Shown: positions 9,741-19,863 of the stretch, in pieces
Position numbering within the stretch: the stretch's first letter is position 1
Layout: each line of letters starts with the position of its first letter
DNA from: Lithodes maja
Taxonomy: Eukaryota; Arthropoda; Malacostraca; Decapoda; Lithodidae
Reading direction: 5' to 3'
DNA: 64,000 bases
NCBI GenBank assembly: GCA_037953745.1
Contig: JBAKBP010004413.1
Coordinates: forward strand, 62,001 to 126,000
Translations under genes and position numbers: made by a program
Notes under the pieces: model-generated
Told to the model about the DNA's origin: nothing
Seen by the model: the letters and a program-made list of their open reading frames with translations, nothing else
Databases searched by the model: none

Positions 9741-11330
9741 CTATACCCATTCTATCACTATCTCACCACCATACCTCAACATTTCCCCACACACTCCATC
9801 TGTTCCTGGTGCTTTCCCCAACTTCACTCTTTTCATGGCTTCCCACACTTCTGACCTCCTGATCCCCACCTCCTCCTCCACTACTTCTCTTCTTCTCCCT
9901 CCCATACCATATCCAGCTATGTTTGCTGGCTCTTCATTCCTTTCATTTAGCAACTCACTGAAGTACTCCCTCCATCTTTCGACTCTCTCTTGCTTCTCGG
10001 CTAGCATTCTCCCATTCTTATCTTTCACACCCTTACTGTTTCCCTTGCTACCTTCCCTAACTTTCTTGACTTCTTTCCAGAACAGTTTCTTACTCTCCCT
10101 CCATTTTACACTCAGATTCCTTCCAAATTCCTCATCTACTCTTCTCTTACTTTCCTTCACTACTCTCTTCACCACCCTCTTACTCTCCACGTACCTCGCT
10201 CGTTTCTGTCTCTCGGAATCTTCATTCCCTCTACTACCCAACCACTCTCTATATGCTTTCTTCTTTTCTTCCACAGCTATTCTTACCTCTTCTGTCCACC
10301 ATGCTGTACCTTTCACTCCCCTCCCTCTTCTCCTCACTCCACACACCTCCTCACATGCTGCACATATCTCATCCTTAAACACCTTGCTCATCTCCTCCAC
10401 TTCCGCCATAACTTCCAGGTCGAACCCACCTAGTCGTCTTTCCACTGCTCTCCTGTACTCCTCCCTGACTTCCTCCTCCTGCAACCTCTCCACCCTCCTC
10501 ACCATTCCACCCTCCTCTCGCCTCCCTCCCGCTCTCCTCACCCACTTCTTTTGTATCCTAACCTTAGCTACCACTACATAATGATCAGACAGACCCCCTC
10601 CAATACCCCTATACACCCTAGCATCCATCACAGATTTCTTCATTCGTTCATCCACACATACATAATCAATCAATGACTTTCGTTCCACCACTGTCTTATC
10701 CTTCATCGTCAACATCCGTTTCCATGTGTACCTGTGGATCATTCTGTGTCGGAAGAAGGTGTTGGCTATCCACAGCCTCCTCCCCACACATACGTCCACA
10801 AGTGCACTACCATTCCCATTCACCTCTGATGGTACCCCCCACCCTCCCACCACTCCCTCAACTTTCCTATCACCCACCTTACCATTCATATCCCCAATCA
10901 GAAATATTCTTTCGTTCTTGTCAAACTTCTCCAGGCACGCCTCCACATTCATCCAGAACTCCTCTTTCTTTCTTTCAAGTATATCCTCTGTCGGGGCATA
11001 CACGCATACAATCACCCACGTTTGTATTCCTACTTTCATTCTCACCCACACAATCCTTGAACCCACAGACCCATACTCTCTTACACATTCCTTCCATTTG
11101 CTACTTACAAACAAACATGCACCTTCTCTCGCTGTTCCTTCACTCACTCCAGCACACACACCCATTCCACACTCCCACTCTCTCACATCTGAACCTTTCC
11201 ATTTGGTCTCTGTCATTCCACATACATCCAGCCTGTCATTCACTAACACTTCCAGAACCTCTCTCTCTTTTGTGCCATCATTCATGCCACTAACATTCCA
11301 TGTAGCCATTCTCAGAATGTCCGAAGGCAT
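9741..11330 (-). CDS. RTE LINE endonuclease and RT N-terminal part
   Basis: 529 residues starting MPSDILRMATWNVSG. The first 230 residues form an exonuclease-endonuclease-phosphatase fold domain: the MATWNVSG start, MTETKW, the IGDMNGKVGD block and a terminal GLSDHYVV block. A basic linker follows, then RT start motif GKAPGTDGVCGEML. It ends at a premature TAG directly before the RT continues in frame, so this copy is probably recently inactivated. Confidence 0.85.
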   Translation of the reverse strand: MPSDILRMATWNVSGMNDGTKEREVLEVLVNDRLDVCGMTETKWKGSDVREWECGMGVCAGVSEGTAREGACLFVSSKWKECVREYGSVGSRIVWVRMKVGIQTWVIVCVYAPTEDILERKKEEFWMNVEACLEKFDKNERIFLIGDMNGKVGDRKVEGVVGGWGVPSEVNGNGSALVDVCVGRRLWIANTFFRHRMIHRYTWKRMLTMKDKTVVERKSLIDYVCVDERMKKSVMDARVYRGIGGGLSDHYVVVAKVRIQKKWVRRAGGRREEGGMVRRVERLQEEEVREEYRRAVERRLGGFDLEVMAEVEEMSKVFKDEICAACEEVCGVRRRGRGVKGTAWWTEEVRIAVEEKKKAYREWLGSRGNEDSERQKRARYVESKRVVKRVVKESKRRVDEEFGRNLSVKWRESKKLFWKEVKKVREGSKGNSKGVKDKNGRMLAEKQERVERWREYFSELLNERNEEPANIAGYGMGGRRREVVEEEVGIRRSEVWEAMKRVKLGKAPGTDGVCGEMLRYGGEIVIEWV

Positions 11331-11527
11331 GTCCTTAGTCGGTCGTGGTTCATCAACGTTGGTTCCGTCCGCATCCGAGGCTGTTCGTTCGTTTTTTTTT
11401 GCTTAGATATTTTTTCCGGGTGGGGGTCGCAAGCCCACCGACCCAACCTCTTTAGTCGCCTCTTACGACACGCAGAAGGCACGTGGGGCATATTCTATTC
11501 CCTAACCCCCAGGGGGATTTATTTATA

Positions 11528-11569
<42 letters not shown>

Positions 11570-11572
11570 GTC

Positions 11573-13930
11573 TTTTCTATCCTAAATGACCTAGAGCAGT
11601 TAGTTCAGCAACCCACCCGTATCCCGGATCGCATCGGAGATCGGCCCAACATTCTTGACCTGTTTCTAACTTCTAACCCTTCTTCTTATACTGTCGATCT
11701 TTTCTCTCCTTTGGGCTCCTCCGACCATAAACTTATCTCTGTCACCTGTCCTATCTCTCCAGTACAGCCACCCGATCCTCCTAGCCGGCGGCGCTTGTGG
11801 CACTTTGGCGCTGCCGACTGGGAGGCTCTTCGGCAGTACTTCTTTGATTTCCCATGGAATGATTTCTGCTTCCATGGCCGAGGACCCTCGGAGAGTGCTG
11901 AACGCATTACCGAGGTAATCCTATCGGGCATGGAAGCATACATTCCATTCTCTTTCTCTCAGACTAATGCTAAAAAATCTTGGTTTACTCACGCCTGTTC
12001 TACTGCTGTCCGCAATAAGGAGGAAGCATTCAAACGGTACCGACGCCTTAAAACTCAAGACTCTCATTCTTCATATGTTTCTGCCCGGAATCAAGCCAAA
12101 TCTGTTCTTCGACTTGCCAAACACTCTTTCATCAATAATAAATGCACTGAACTATCCAACTCTAGCTCTTCCCAAGCTTTCTGGCATCTAGCCAAAAACC
12201 TCTCCAACAATTTCTCTTCCTCGTCTTTCCCTCCCCTTTCCCACTCTGATGGCACAACCATCACTTCTTCCTCTGACAAAGCTAAACTCTTCGCTCAAAC
12301 TTTTGCTAGAAACTCCACCTTGGATGATTCCGGTGCTATTCCTCCCTCTCCGCCCTCCTCTCTCTTACTTATGCCTAATATCCTAATCTCTTCTAAAGAT
12401 GTACTTTCTACCCTCTCTGGGCTTAACACTAATAAGGCGTACGGTCCGGACGGTGTTCCTCCTGTTGTTCTCAAAAACTGTGCTTCCGTGCTGACTCCCT
12501 GCCTAGGCAAACTCTTTCGTCTCTGTCTATCCTCTAACGTCTTCCCTTCATGCTGGAAGTTTGCTCACATTCAACCTGTCCCAAAGAAGGGTGACCGCTC
12601 TCAACCCTCCAACTATCGTCCAATTGCTCTTATCTCTTGTCTTTCTAAAGTTTTTGAAACTATTCTTGCTTCCAAATTTCTTAAGCATTTCTCTTCTCAT
12701 AATCTGCTCTCAGATCGCCAGTATGGCTTCCTTAAGGGTCGCTCTACTGGTGATCTTCTTTCATATCTTACTAACTCTTGGTCATCCTCCTTTCGGGACT
12801 TCGGTGAGACTTTTTCTATTGCACTAGACATATCGAAAGCCTTCGATAGAGTCTGGCATAAATCTTTAATTTCTAAACTACCCTCCTTCGGTTTCTATCC
12901 CTCCATCTGTGCCTTTGTCTCTAATTTCCTTTCCGGCCGTTCCATAGCTGCGGTTGTGGACGGCCATTGTTCACTTCCTCACCCTATAAACTCCGGTGTT
13001 CCTCAGGGCTCTGTCCTATCTCCTATTCTCTTTCTAATTTTTATAAATGATCTCCTTAACTGTACCTTAATTCCCATCCATTCATACGCAGACGACTCAA
13101 CCTTACACTACTCCATTAGTTTTTCAGAACGCCCCAGCCAGCAATCCCTCAACGACAAACGTAATGAAGCCATAGAACTCTTAAATTCTGATCTAAATAC
13201 TATTTCCAATTGGGGCAGAGAAAACCTTGTTAACTTTAATGCTTCCAAAACCCAATTTCTCCATCTATCTACCCGTCAGGATCTCCCAGCGGACTATCCC
13301 TTATTCTTCAACAATACAAAAATCAACCCTTCATCTTCTCTCAATATTCTTGGTGTCTCTTTTTCTTCTGCTCTCATTTGGAAGGACCATATTACCAGTC
13401 TTGCTTAGGCAGCCTCCCAGAAGCTGGGTGTGCTCAACCGCCTTAGGGGGTTCTTTTCCCCTGCACAGCTTCTTGCTCTGTACAGGGGCATAGTGCGCCC
13501 TTGTATTGAGTATTGTTCACATGTGTGGGGAGGTTCCTCTCACACCGCTCTCCTAGACAAAGTTGAAAGGAAGGCCTTTCGTATCATTAACTCCCGTCCA
13601 CTCACCAACTCTCTGCAATCTCTCTCTCTCCGCCGCAATGTTGCATCTCTCTCGCTATTCTATCGCTACTATAATAATCAGTGTTCCTCAGAGCTATCCC
13701 AGTGCATACCACCTCCTTTACGTAGGGCACGTGGTACCCGTCTTGCAACTCAATCCCACCCCTACTCTGTGCAACTCTCCAACCCAAGAGTGAAACATTA
13801 CTCTCAAACTTTCTTCTACTCAACATCTGAGCTCTGGAACTCTCTCCCAGAATCAGTCTTTCCCTCTTCCTATGACTTAAATTGCTTCAAACTCTGTGTG
13901 TCCAGGCATTTTGGCTCGAACGTCCCTTGA
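11573..13930 (+). pseudogene. Jockey-type endonuclease tail and reverse transcriptase
   Basis: The readable frame runs to TAG at 13406-13408 and continues in the same frame from 13409 to 13930. The first part ends the endonuclease (GSSDHKLISV). RT motifs follow: YGPDGVPP, PKKGDRSQPSNYRPIAL, LDISKAFDRVWH (motif A), GVPQGSVLSPILF (motif B) and YADDSTL (motif C). The final part has LYRGIVRPCIEYCSHVW. The homologous codon in the copy at 26.57 kb is AAG, so the stop here is a point change. Confidence 0.85.
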
Positions 13931-14012
13931 TTTTGGCCCTGTCACTCTTTCAACTATGGGGGAGGCACTCGCTATAGGCAGTTATGCCTTTTGCCTCCCT
14001 CAATCACATAGA
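11573..14012 (+). mobile_element. Jockey-superfamily LINE, 5'-truncated
   Basis: Begins inside the endonuclease domain just after a (TA)n run (11530-11572). It carries RT and a C-terminal domain and ends in an A-rich tail at 13998-14012 after CAATCACATAG. A second, shorter copy is at 25084-27197 and antisense relics lie at 30450-30770 and 40575-40775. Confidence 0.85.
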
Positions 14013-14014
14013 AA

Positions 14015-14045
<31 letters not shown>
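14013..14045. repeat. (TA)n tract left of the PLE pair
   Basis: TA run between the A-rich LINE tail and the first Penelope-like copy. A matching TA run closes the pair at 19609. Confidence 0.85.
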
Positions 14046-14239
14046 TTAGTAAAGCCAGGTAATACAGTTTCTTTAATACATACGAGGTTGAAAGAAATGG
14101 CAATTTCTGCGTTGGAAATTTTATTATTCAAAGTTTCCAGGTCTCTGATGAGTTTTCGCTGGGTGGCAGGAAGTAGATGAATGAGATGAGCAAAATTCAT
14201 GGTGGTACAGGGTTACATTAATGTACATGATGATACAGG

Positions 14240-14280
14240 ATATACGACGCGTTTCACTGGACAACCAGCATTATCAAGTA
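14240..14280 (-). ncRNA. Hammerhead-like motif, PLE downstream pLTR
   Basis: On the minus strand TTGATAAT, a GCTGG/CCAGT stem and GAAACGCGTC are in order. GAAACGCGTC fits the short stem III and cleavage site of PLE hammerheads. The first core block departs from CUGAUGA at two positions, so the motif is degenerate. Confidence 0.4.
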
Positions 14281-14672
14281 AGGATAGAATGATATAAAAG
14301 GTAAACAGGAAGGGTATATATAGAGGGAGGAGGATCAGAGGAGGCGAAATTCAGGGGGCAAAAGTCTGCTATTGGTGGAGGGGTATAGGAGAGAGAAAGA
14401 TAGAACCGCTTCTATGCATGCGCACTGGATGCGGGAAGGTGGTGGTCGGTTGGCAGGGTCGAAGCTGATTGGCTGTGTGTCGAGGGGCGTGGCCTAAGTT
14501 GCGTAGTACGTGTGGCGCCGGCAGAAGACGAAGCTGAAGGAGGTAGCGCGGGGGGCTGCGTCAAGGGCACCGGGGGGCGAGGGGGGGCGTTAGGTCCTGT
14601 AGGAAAGTGCCTTTTGGCAGAAGGAAGGATCTGAAGGTCCAGAGTTTGGTTGTTGATGTTGGGATGTAAGGC

Positions 14673-15173
14673 TTAGATATATAATGCTTCGAGTATAGGT
14701 AATCTCCTTGGGTCACTTTCTTTATCGAGTATGGTGGTGTGTTTCTCTAATTCGTTGCGTGTGAGGTGGGGGTGGTTAGGGGTGAGATAGTGGTCTTTGA
14801 TGGCTCCAGCCTGAAGGTGAAGAGTTAACCGACGTGAAAGACGAGTCTGCGTCATACCAATATAGGAATGAGGTCCACAGTCCTCATAATTACAGGTATG
14901 TTGGTAAATGACGTGATCGTCGGTCATCGGGCTCTTTATCTTGGTGGAAGCTGGTTTGTTGCGGAGAACGAGGTTGGAGGTCTTGGGGGATTTGTAATAA
15001 ATTATTAATTTGATTTTGTTTTCTTGGTTGGTTGGGTGGACATGCTTGAATATTATTTCTTTTAAGACGGCCTCGTAATTTTTGTGTTCAGAGGACATAA
15101 AATTGCGGTAGAAGATCTTAATTTCATTGGGGGGGGTCAATGTTGGGAGGGCTTTGGGTGTACCATTTTTCAA
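14673..15173 (-). CDS. PLE GIY-YIG endonuclease domain
   Basis: 166 residues. The endonuclease core is visible as VIYQHTCNYEDCGPHSYIGM followed by TQTRLSRRL, with paired cysteines typical of Penelope GIY-YIG domains, and a C-terminal TRNELEKHTTILDKE block. It overlaps the end of the RT frame by 50 nt in another frame. The shift occurs at a run of eight C. Confidence 0.85.
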   Translation of the reverse strand: MKNGTPKALPTLTPPNEIKIFYRNFMSSEHKNYEAVLKEIIFKHVHPTNQENKIKLIIYYKSPKTSNLVLRNKPASTKIKSPMTDDHVIYQHTCNYEDCGPHSYIGMTQTRLSRRLTLHLQAGAIKDHYLTPNHPHLTRNELEKHTTILDKESDPRRLPILEALYI

Positions 15174-16248
15174 GATGGTGGTTGATGGTGCTGGAGATGT
15201 CGGAGTTGGAGTATCCGTTATTCACTAAAACTTGGGATAGTCTTTCTAGTTCCTGGTGGGTGTCGGCCCAGGTAGAGCAGTGCGTGAGGGCTCTCCTTAC
15301 ATAAGCGGAGATGGAGGATAGAAGATAACGGCGGGGGCATTCACTATCGCTGTTGAGGCATTGTCCTGTGGTAGTTGGTTTAGTGTAGATGGTGGTTTTG
15401 AACCCATGGTCGTTCAGAGCTACGAGGATGTCGAGGAAGGGGATTTGTCCATTGTTTGATTTTTCAAAGGTGAAGTTAAGTCCGGATGAGGTCATGAAGC
15501 GACGCTGGAGTTCCTGTAGTTCGTGGAGGTCCTTGATTTGCACGAAGATGTCATCCACGTATTTACAGTAGACGGCGGGTCGTTGGGCAGCGAGGAGCTC
15601 TTCCTCGATGGTACCCATAAAAAAGTTCGCAAAAAGAACTCCTAGGGGGCTGCCCATCGCGACACCGTCTATCTGCTTGTACATGTTGCCCCTGGGGCAA
15701 AGGAAGGGGGCCTCCTTGGTACATAGCTCCAGTAGTGTTTTCAGGGCCTTCTCCGGGATGTCCAGTGTTGGTGTATCAGGGCAATGGTAAATTCGACGTA
15801 TAATCATGTCAATGGTCCTATCCACTGGCACGTTGGTGAACAGGCTTTCTCCGTCGAGAGAGGCGATTGTGTGGTTGTTGTTCCGGGGGGCGTCTCGTAA
15901 AATTTCCAAGAAATCGTGGGCTGAGTTAAGGTTGTATTGGCTGGGCACGTAGGGGCTGAGGAGGTTGTTCAGGGCCTTGGCGATCTGGTAGGTGGCAGTG
16001 GGGATCTGGGAGATGATGGGGCGGAGGGGGTTCCCAGGTTTGTGTGTTTTGATGGTTCCGTACGCATAACCAGGGGTGTATTCTCCGACGAGTTTTTTAA
16101 GGTGGACCCCTCCTTGTTTGGCGTTGATGGTGGTGTTGGCAGTACGTTTCATTTCGTCGGTTGGGTTGCGGGTGATCTTTTTAAATTTGGTGTTGTCACT
16201 TACGATGACATCTATTTTTCTAAGATATTCCTCCTTGTCATGAATCAC
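15124..16248 (-). CDS. PLE reverse transcriptase
   Basis: 374 residues. Conserved blocks: GYAYGTIKTHKPGNPLRPI, SLDGESLFTNVPVD (motif A position), DGVAMGSPLGVLFANFFM (motif B) and YCKYVDDIF, the YVDD active site. This arrangement is specific to Penelope-type RTs. The ATG used here is internal; the true N-terminus probably joins the separate frame at 16462-17022 after a disruption near 16250-16460. Confidence 0.88.
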   Translation of the reverse strand: MIHDKEEYLRKIDVIVSDNTKFKKITRNPTDEMKRTANTTINAKQGGVHLKKLVGEYTPGYAYGTIKTHKPGNPLRPIISQIPTATYQIAKALNNLLSPYVPSQYNLNSAHDFLEILRDAPRNNNHTIASLDGESLFTNVPVDRTIDMIIRRIYHCPDTPTLDIPEKALKTLLELCTKEAPFLCPRGNMYKQIDGVAMGSPLGVLFANFFMGTIEEELLAAQRPAVYCKYVDDIFVQIKDLHELQELQRRFMTSSGLNFTFEKSNNGQIPFLDILVALNDHGFKTTIYTKPTTTGQCLNSDSECPRRYLLSSISAYVRRALTHCSTWADTHQELERLSQVLVNNGYSNSDISSTINHHLEKWYTQSPPNIDPPQ

Positions 16249-16461
16249 GAGGCAGGAAGCTTTATCCGCACGACGGATGATGATGTTCGGGTTGTCTCTT
16301 AATTGTTTGGCAGCTTGGAAGTGTTGTTTGTTGAGGATTTTGCTATGGTGAGTTCCTCTGGTTTTGGCGGCTTCAGCGAGGAGAGTAGGTTGTAGGGCGG
16401 GAGTAGTGGTGACCTTGCCATCCTTCTTGAGTTGTAGGATGTCGTCCAGGAGGATTTCCGT

Positions 16462-17022
16462 TTATAGGCATTTCCGGTGGGGGCCAGGTTTGGAGCTGTA
16501 GTGGCAGTTGAGGCCTTTGTTGAGGAGGTCTTCTTGGTCCAGGGTCAGAATGGTGTTAGTCAGGTTTATGTATCCTTTTGTTGGTTTGGGAAGTTTTATG
16601 TTTCCGCCATAAAGACGGGCAAGCTTTTTTATGGTTGTGTTTTCGGCTTGTCTTCTGTGTTGTTCAAGGAGTTGTTCGAGGGCTGTGCTGATTTCGGCTT
16701 TGAGGTGGTCTGGAGGGGTTTCGTCTTCCCAAATCCGTAGAAGAGCATCTCGTTCTTTACGAAGGTTGTTGGCGAGCTCTCGTTTTTCAATTATTTCGTC
16801 CTTCACCAGTTCTTCACGAAACTGGAGGGTGCTGGTGCGATGTCTGGCATTCTCGTGAAGTTTTATGTTAGTAAAGCCAGCTAATACATTTTCTTTAATA
16901 CATACGAGGTTAAAAGAAATGGCAATTTCTGCGTTGGAAATTTTATTATTCAAAGTTTCCAGGTCTCTGATGAGTTTTCGCTGGGTGGCAGGAAGTAGAT
17001 GAATGAGATGAGCAAAATTCAT
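16462..17022 (-). CDS. PLE N-terminal region
   Basis: 186 residues starting MNFAHLIHLLPATQRK, rich in Leu, Glu and Lys with likely coiled-coil stretches (about residues 60-140). The start codon has context ACCACCATG. The end GPHRKCL precedes a stop and the RT begins about 210 nt further on, so the original single frame seems broken here. Confidence 0.75.
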   Translation of the reverse strand: MNFAHLIHLLPATQRKLIRDLETLNNKISNAEIAISFNLVCIKENVLAGFTNIKLHENARHRTSTLQFREELVKDEIIEKRELANNLRKERDALLRIWEDETPPDHLKAEISTALEQLLEQHRRQAENTTIKKLARLYGGNIKLPKPTKGYINLTNTILTLDQEDLLNKGLNCHYSSKPGPHRKCL

Positions 17023-17059
17023 GGTGGTACAGGGTTACATTAATGTACATGATGATACA

Positions 17060-17100
17060 GGATATACGACGCGTTTCACTGGACAACCAGCATTATCAAG
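17060..17100 (-). ncRNA. Hammerhead-like motif, PLE upstream pLTR
   Basis: Same degenerate motif as at 14240-14280, identical in the core. It lies 40-80 nt upstream of the N-terminal ATG on the minus strand. Confidence 0.4.
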
Positions 17101-17109
17101 TAAGGATAG

Positions 17110-17638
17110 AATGATATAAAGAGAGAGAGAGAGAGAGGGAAGAGGCCCCACGAGTGATGAAAGTAGAGTTGATGTCCAAGGTAAAGTGATGAAAGATGAA
17201 GAGTTGGAGAAGTAAAAGCTGGTGGGCTGACCACCTTGCTATTATTAGTTGAAGTTTCTGAGCATTCGTGCCACTTTTGCATTTAATTTCCCAGGCTCGT
17301 CGAAGACTATTGGCATAGATGGTAGTGGAGATGGTGGTGGTTGAGCGGAGGTGTCAGGCTGGAGGTTTGAGGTGGTCCGAGGTGTTGTTGGAGTTGGAGT
17401 TGCTGGTGCTGGCGGAGTTGTTGTCAGCTCCTCAGCTTTCCTCTTATGCAGGCTCGGTGTTGAAGTTGCTGCCTCCTGGACTCTAGGTGTTTGAGTCTTC
17501 TGAAGGCAGAGTGGTCGAGGCAGAAGTTGAGTGTTGGAAGGCTTCATTTTGTGCGGCTTCTCGGTTGTTCTTAGGGCAAGGAGATCTGGAGGGATGATGA
17601 TAGCAGGCAGGCCATTGGCAGACTGCCAATGATATAAA
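17110..17638 (-). mobile_element. 507 bp insertion with 11 bp target duplication
   Basis: AATGATATAAA occurs at 17110-17120 and 17628-17638 but once in the empty site at 14290. The insert 17121-17627 ends in a (GA)n run next to the left duplication, read as a (CT)n tail on the minus strand. A minus frame (17245-17547, 100 residues) is rich in Thr and Pro with a KRKAEEL motif. It could be a truncated LINE first-ORF or a retrocopied transcript; I do not recognise the protein. Confidence 0.75.
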
Positions 17639-17890
17639 AGGTAAACAGGAAGGGTATATATAGAGGGAGGAGGATCAGAGGAGGCGAAAATCAGGGGGCA
17701 AAAGTCTGCTATTGGTGGAGGGGTATTCTAGGAGAGAGAAAGATAGAACCGCTTCACGCATGCGCACTGGATGCGGGAAGGTGGTGGTCGGTTGGCGGGG
17801 TCGAAGCTGATTGGCTGCGTGTCGAGTGGCGTGGCCTAAGTTGCGTAGTATGTGTGGCGCCGGCAGAAGACGAAGCTGAAGGAGGTAGGA

Positions 17891-18577
17891 GGAATTTACC
17901 ATTGCCCTGATACACAAACACTGGACATCCCGGAGAAGGCCCTGAAAACACTACTGGAGCTATGTACCAAGGAGGCCCCCTTCCTTTGCCCCCGGGGCAA
18001 CATGTACAAGCAGATAGACGGTGTGGCGATGGGCAGCCCCCTAGGAGTTCTTTTTGCAAACTTTTTTATGGGTACCATCGAGGAAGAGCTCCTAGCTGCC
18101 CAACGACCCGCCGTCTACTGTAGATACGTGGATGACATCTTCATGCAAATCAAGGACCTCCACGAACTACAGGAACTCCAGCGTCGCTTCATGACCTCCT
18201 CCGGACTTAACTTCACCTTTGAAAAATCAAACGATGGACAACTCCCCTTCCTCGACATCCTCGTAGCTCTGAACGACCATGGGTTCAAAACCACCGTCTA
18301 CACTAAACCAACTAACACAGGACAATGCCTCAACGGCGATAGTGAATGCCCCCGCCGTTATCTTCTATCCTCCATCTCCGCTTATGTAAGGAGAGCCCTC
18401 ACGCACTGCTCTACCTGGGCCGACACCCACCAGGAACTAGAAAGACTATCCCAAGTTTTAGTGAATAACGGATACTCCAACTCCGACATCTCCAGCACCA
18501 TCAACCACCATCTTGAAAAATGGTACACCCAAAGCCCTCCCAACATTGACCCCCCCCCCCCCCCCCAATGCAATTAA
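17891..18577 (+). pseudogene. PLE RT, C-terminal two thirds
   Basis: Frame from IYHCPDTQTLDIPEK through DGVAMGSPLG and YCRYVDDIF to the RT end, then a run of 17 C and a stop. It lacks motif A, so it cannot make a working RT. Confidence 0.85.
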
Positions 18578-19091
18578 GATCTTCTACCGCAATTTTATGT
18601 CCTCTGAACACAAAAATTACGAGGCCGTCTTAAAAGAAATAATCTCCAAGCATGTCCACCCAACCAACCCAGAAAACAAAATCAAATTAATAATTTATTA
18701 CAAATCCCCCAAGACCTCCAACCTCATTCTCCGCAACAAACCAGCTTCCACCAAGATAAAGAGCCCGATGACCGACGATCACGTCATTTACCAATATACT
18801 TGTAATTATGAGGACTGTGGACCTCATTCCTATATTGGTATGACGCAGACTCGTTTTTCACGTCGGTTAACTCTTCACCTTCAGGCTGGAGCCATCAAAG
18901 ACCACTATCTCACCCCTAACCACCCCCACCTCACACGCAACGAGTTAGAGAAACACACCACCATACTCGATAAAGAAAGTGACCCAAGGAGATTACCTAT
19001 ACTCGAAGCATTATATATCCAAGCCTTACATCCCAACTCTGGACCTTCAGATCCTTCCTTCTGCCAAAAGGCACTTTCCTACAGGACCTAA
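18513..19091 (+). CDS. PLE GIY-YIG endonuclease, plus copy
   Basis: 192 residues overlapping the RT end in another frame. It contains HVIYQYTCNYEDCG and SYIGMTQTRFSRRL. It reads beyond the point where the minus copy stops, to QALHPNSGPSDPSFC. The overlap lies on the poly-C run, as in the minus copy. Confidence 0.8.
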   Translation: MKNGTPKALPTLTPPPPPNAIKIFYRNFMSSEHKNYEAVLKEIISKHVHPTNPENKIKLIIYYKSPKTSNLILRNKPASTKIKSPMTDDHVIYQYTCNYEDCGPHSYIGMTQTRFSRRLTLHLQAGAIKDHYLTPNHPHLTRNELEKHTTILDKESDPRRLPILEALYIQALHPNSGPSDPSFCQKALSYRT

Positions 19092-19392
19092 TGCCCCCCC
19101 CCCCCCTTGATGCAGCCCCCCGTGCTACCTCCTTCAGCTTCGTCTTCTGCCGGCGCCACACGTACTACGCAACTTAGGCCACGCCCCTCGACACGCAGCC
19201 AATCAGCTTCGACCCCGCCAACCGACCACCACCTTCCCGCATCCAGTGTGCATGCGTGAAGCGGTTCTATCTTTCTCTCTCCTAGAATACCCCTCCACCA
19301 ACAGCAGACTTTTGCCCCCTGATTTTCGCCTCCTCTGATCCTCCTCCCTCTATATAAATTATACCCTTCCTGTTTACCTTTGATATCATTCT

Positions 19393-19440
19393 ATCCTTAC
19401 TTGATAATGCTGGTTGTCCAGTGAAACGCGTCGTATATCC
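19393..19440 (+). ncRNA. Hammerhead-like motif, plus PLE copy
   Basis: CTTGATAATGCTGG, TTGT, CCAGT, GAAACGCGTC in order. A TATA-like CTCTATATAA lies about 45 nt upstream at 19348. The ATG of the next copy is at 19478. Confidence 0.45.
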
Positions 19441-19606
19441 TGTATCATCATGTACATTAATGTAACCCTGTACCACCATGAATTTTGCTCATCTCATTCA
19501 TCTACTTCCTGCCACCCAGCGAAAACTCATCAGAGACCTGGAAACTTTGAATAATAACATTTCCAACGCCGAAATTGCCATTTCTTTCAACCTCGTATGT
19601 ATTAAA

Positions 19607-19608
<2 letters not shown>

Positions 19609-19656
<48 letters not shown>
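19609..19656. repeat. (TA)n tract right of the PLE pair
   Basis: Pure TA run closing the PLE pair. Confidence 0.95.
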
Positions 19657-19658
<2 letters not shown>

Positions 19659-19863
19659 CATAGGCTACAAATTTAGTATATATACAGTACTGTATATTGA
19701 TGAAAATATCAGGCCATAGTAAAAAATAATCAAACCAATATCCACTTACAGGGAGGATAAGATATAAGATATTTATCATTTATCAAAAGCAATTATTAAC
19801 AAATACAGTACTGTACATGCATGGATATATCGGATCATAATAAGGGAACAATAACAAATGCTC

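Larger units (their letters stand above)
8297..11511 (-). mobile_element. RTE-like LINE, nearly full length
   Basis: Minus-strand non-LTR retrotransposon. The 5' leader (about 11331-11511) precedes an apurinic-like endonuclease and a reverse transcriptase, listed separately. The 3' end is a (GATA)n tail at 8297-8325 that begins at the stop codon itself, a tail type usual for RTE-related elements. It is broken by one in-frame stop. A truncated copy is at 35435-36412. Confidence 0.85.
14046..17888 (-). mobile_element. Penelope-like element, minus copy
   Basis: Carries an N-terminal frame, an RT and a GIY-YIG endonuclease. The segment 14046-14300 repeats at 16864-17120, giving the terminal direct repeats (pLTR) typical of these elements, each with the start of the protein, a hammerhead-like motif and upstream DNA. 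A TATA-like stretch lies beyond it (GGTATATATAGAGG at 14313 and 17654, minus-strand use). A 507 bp foreign insert splits the upstream pLTR. Confidence 0.88.
17889..19608 (+). mobile_element. Penelope-like element, plus copy, 5'-truncated
   Basis: Starts abruptly within the RT against the 5' end of the minus copy (junction 17887-17893) and runs through the GIY-YIG domain and pLTR into the first 40 codons of a further copy before a (TA)n run. The pair is therefore head to head. Confidence 0.88.

Noticed and set aside
8968..11406. Plus-strand frames of 147-307 residues opposite the RTE LINE
   Set aside because: Shadows of the minus-strand reverse transcriptase and endonuclease frames; composition and motifs belong to the minus strand.
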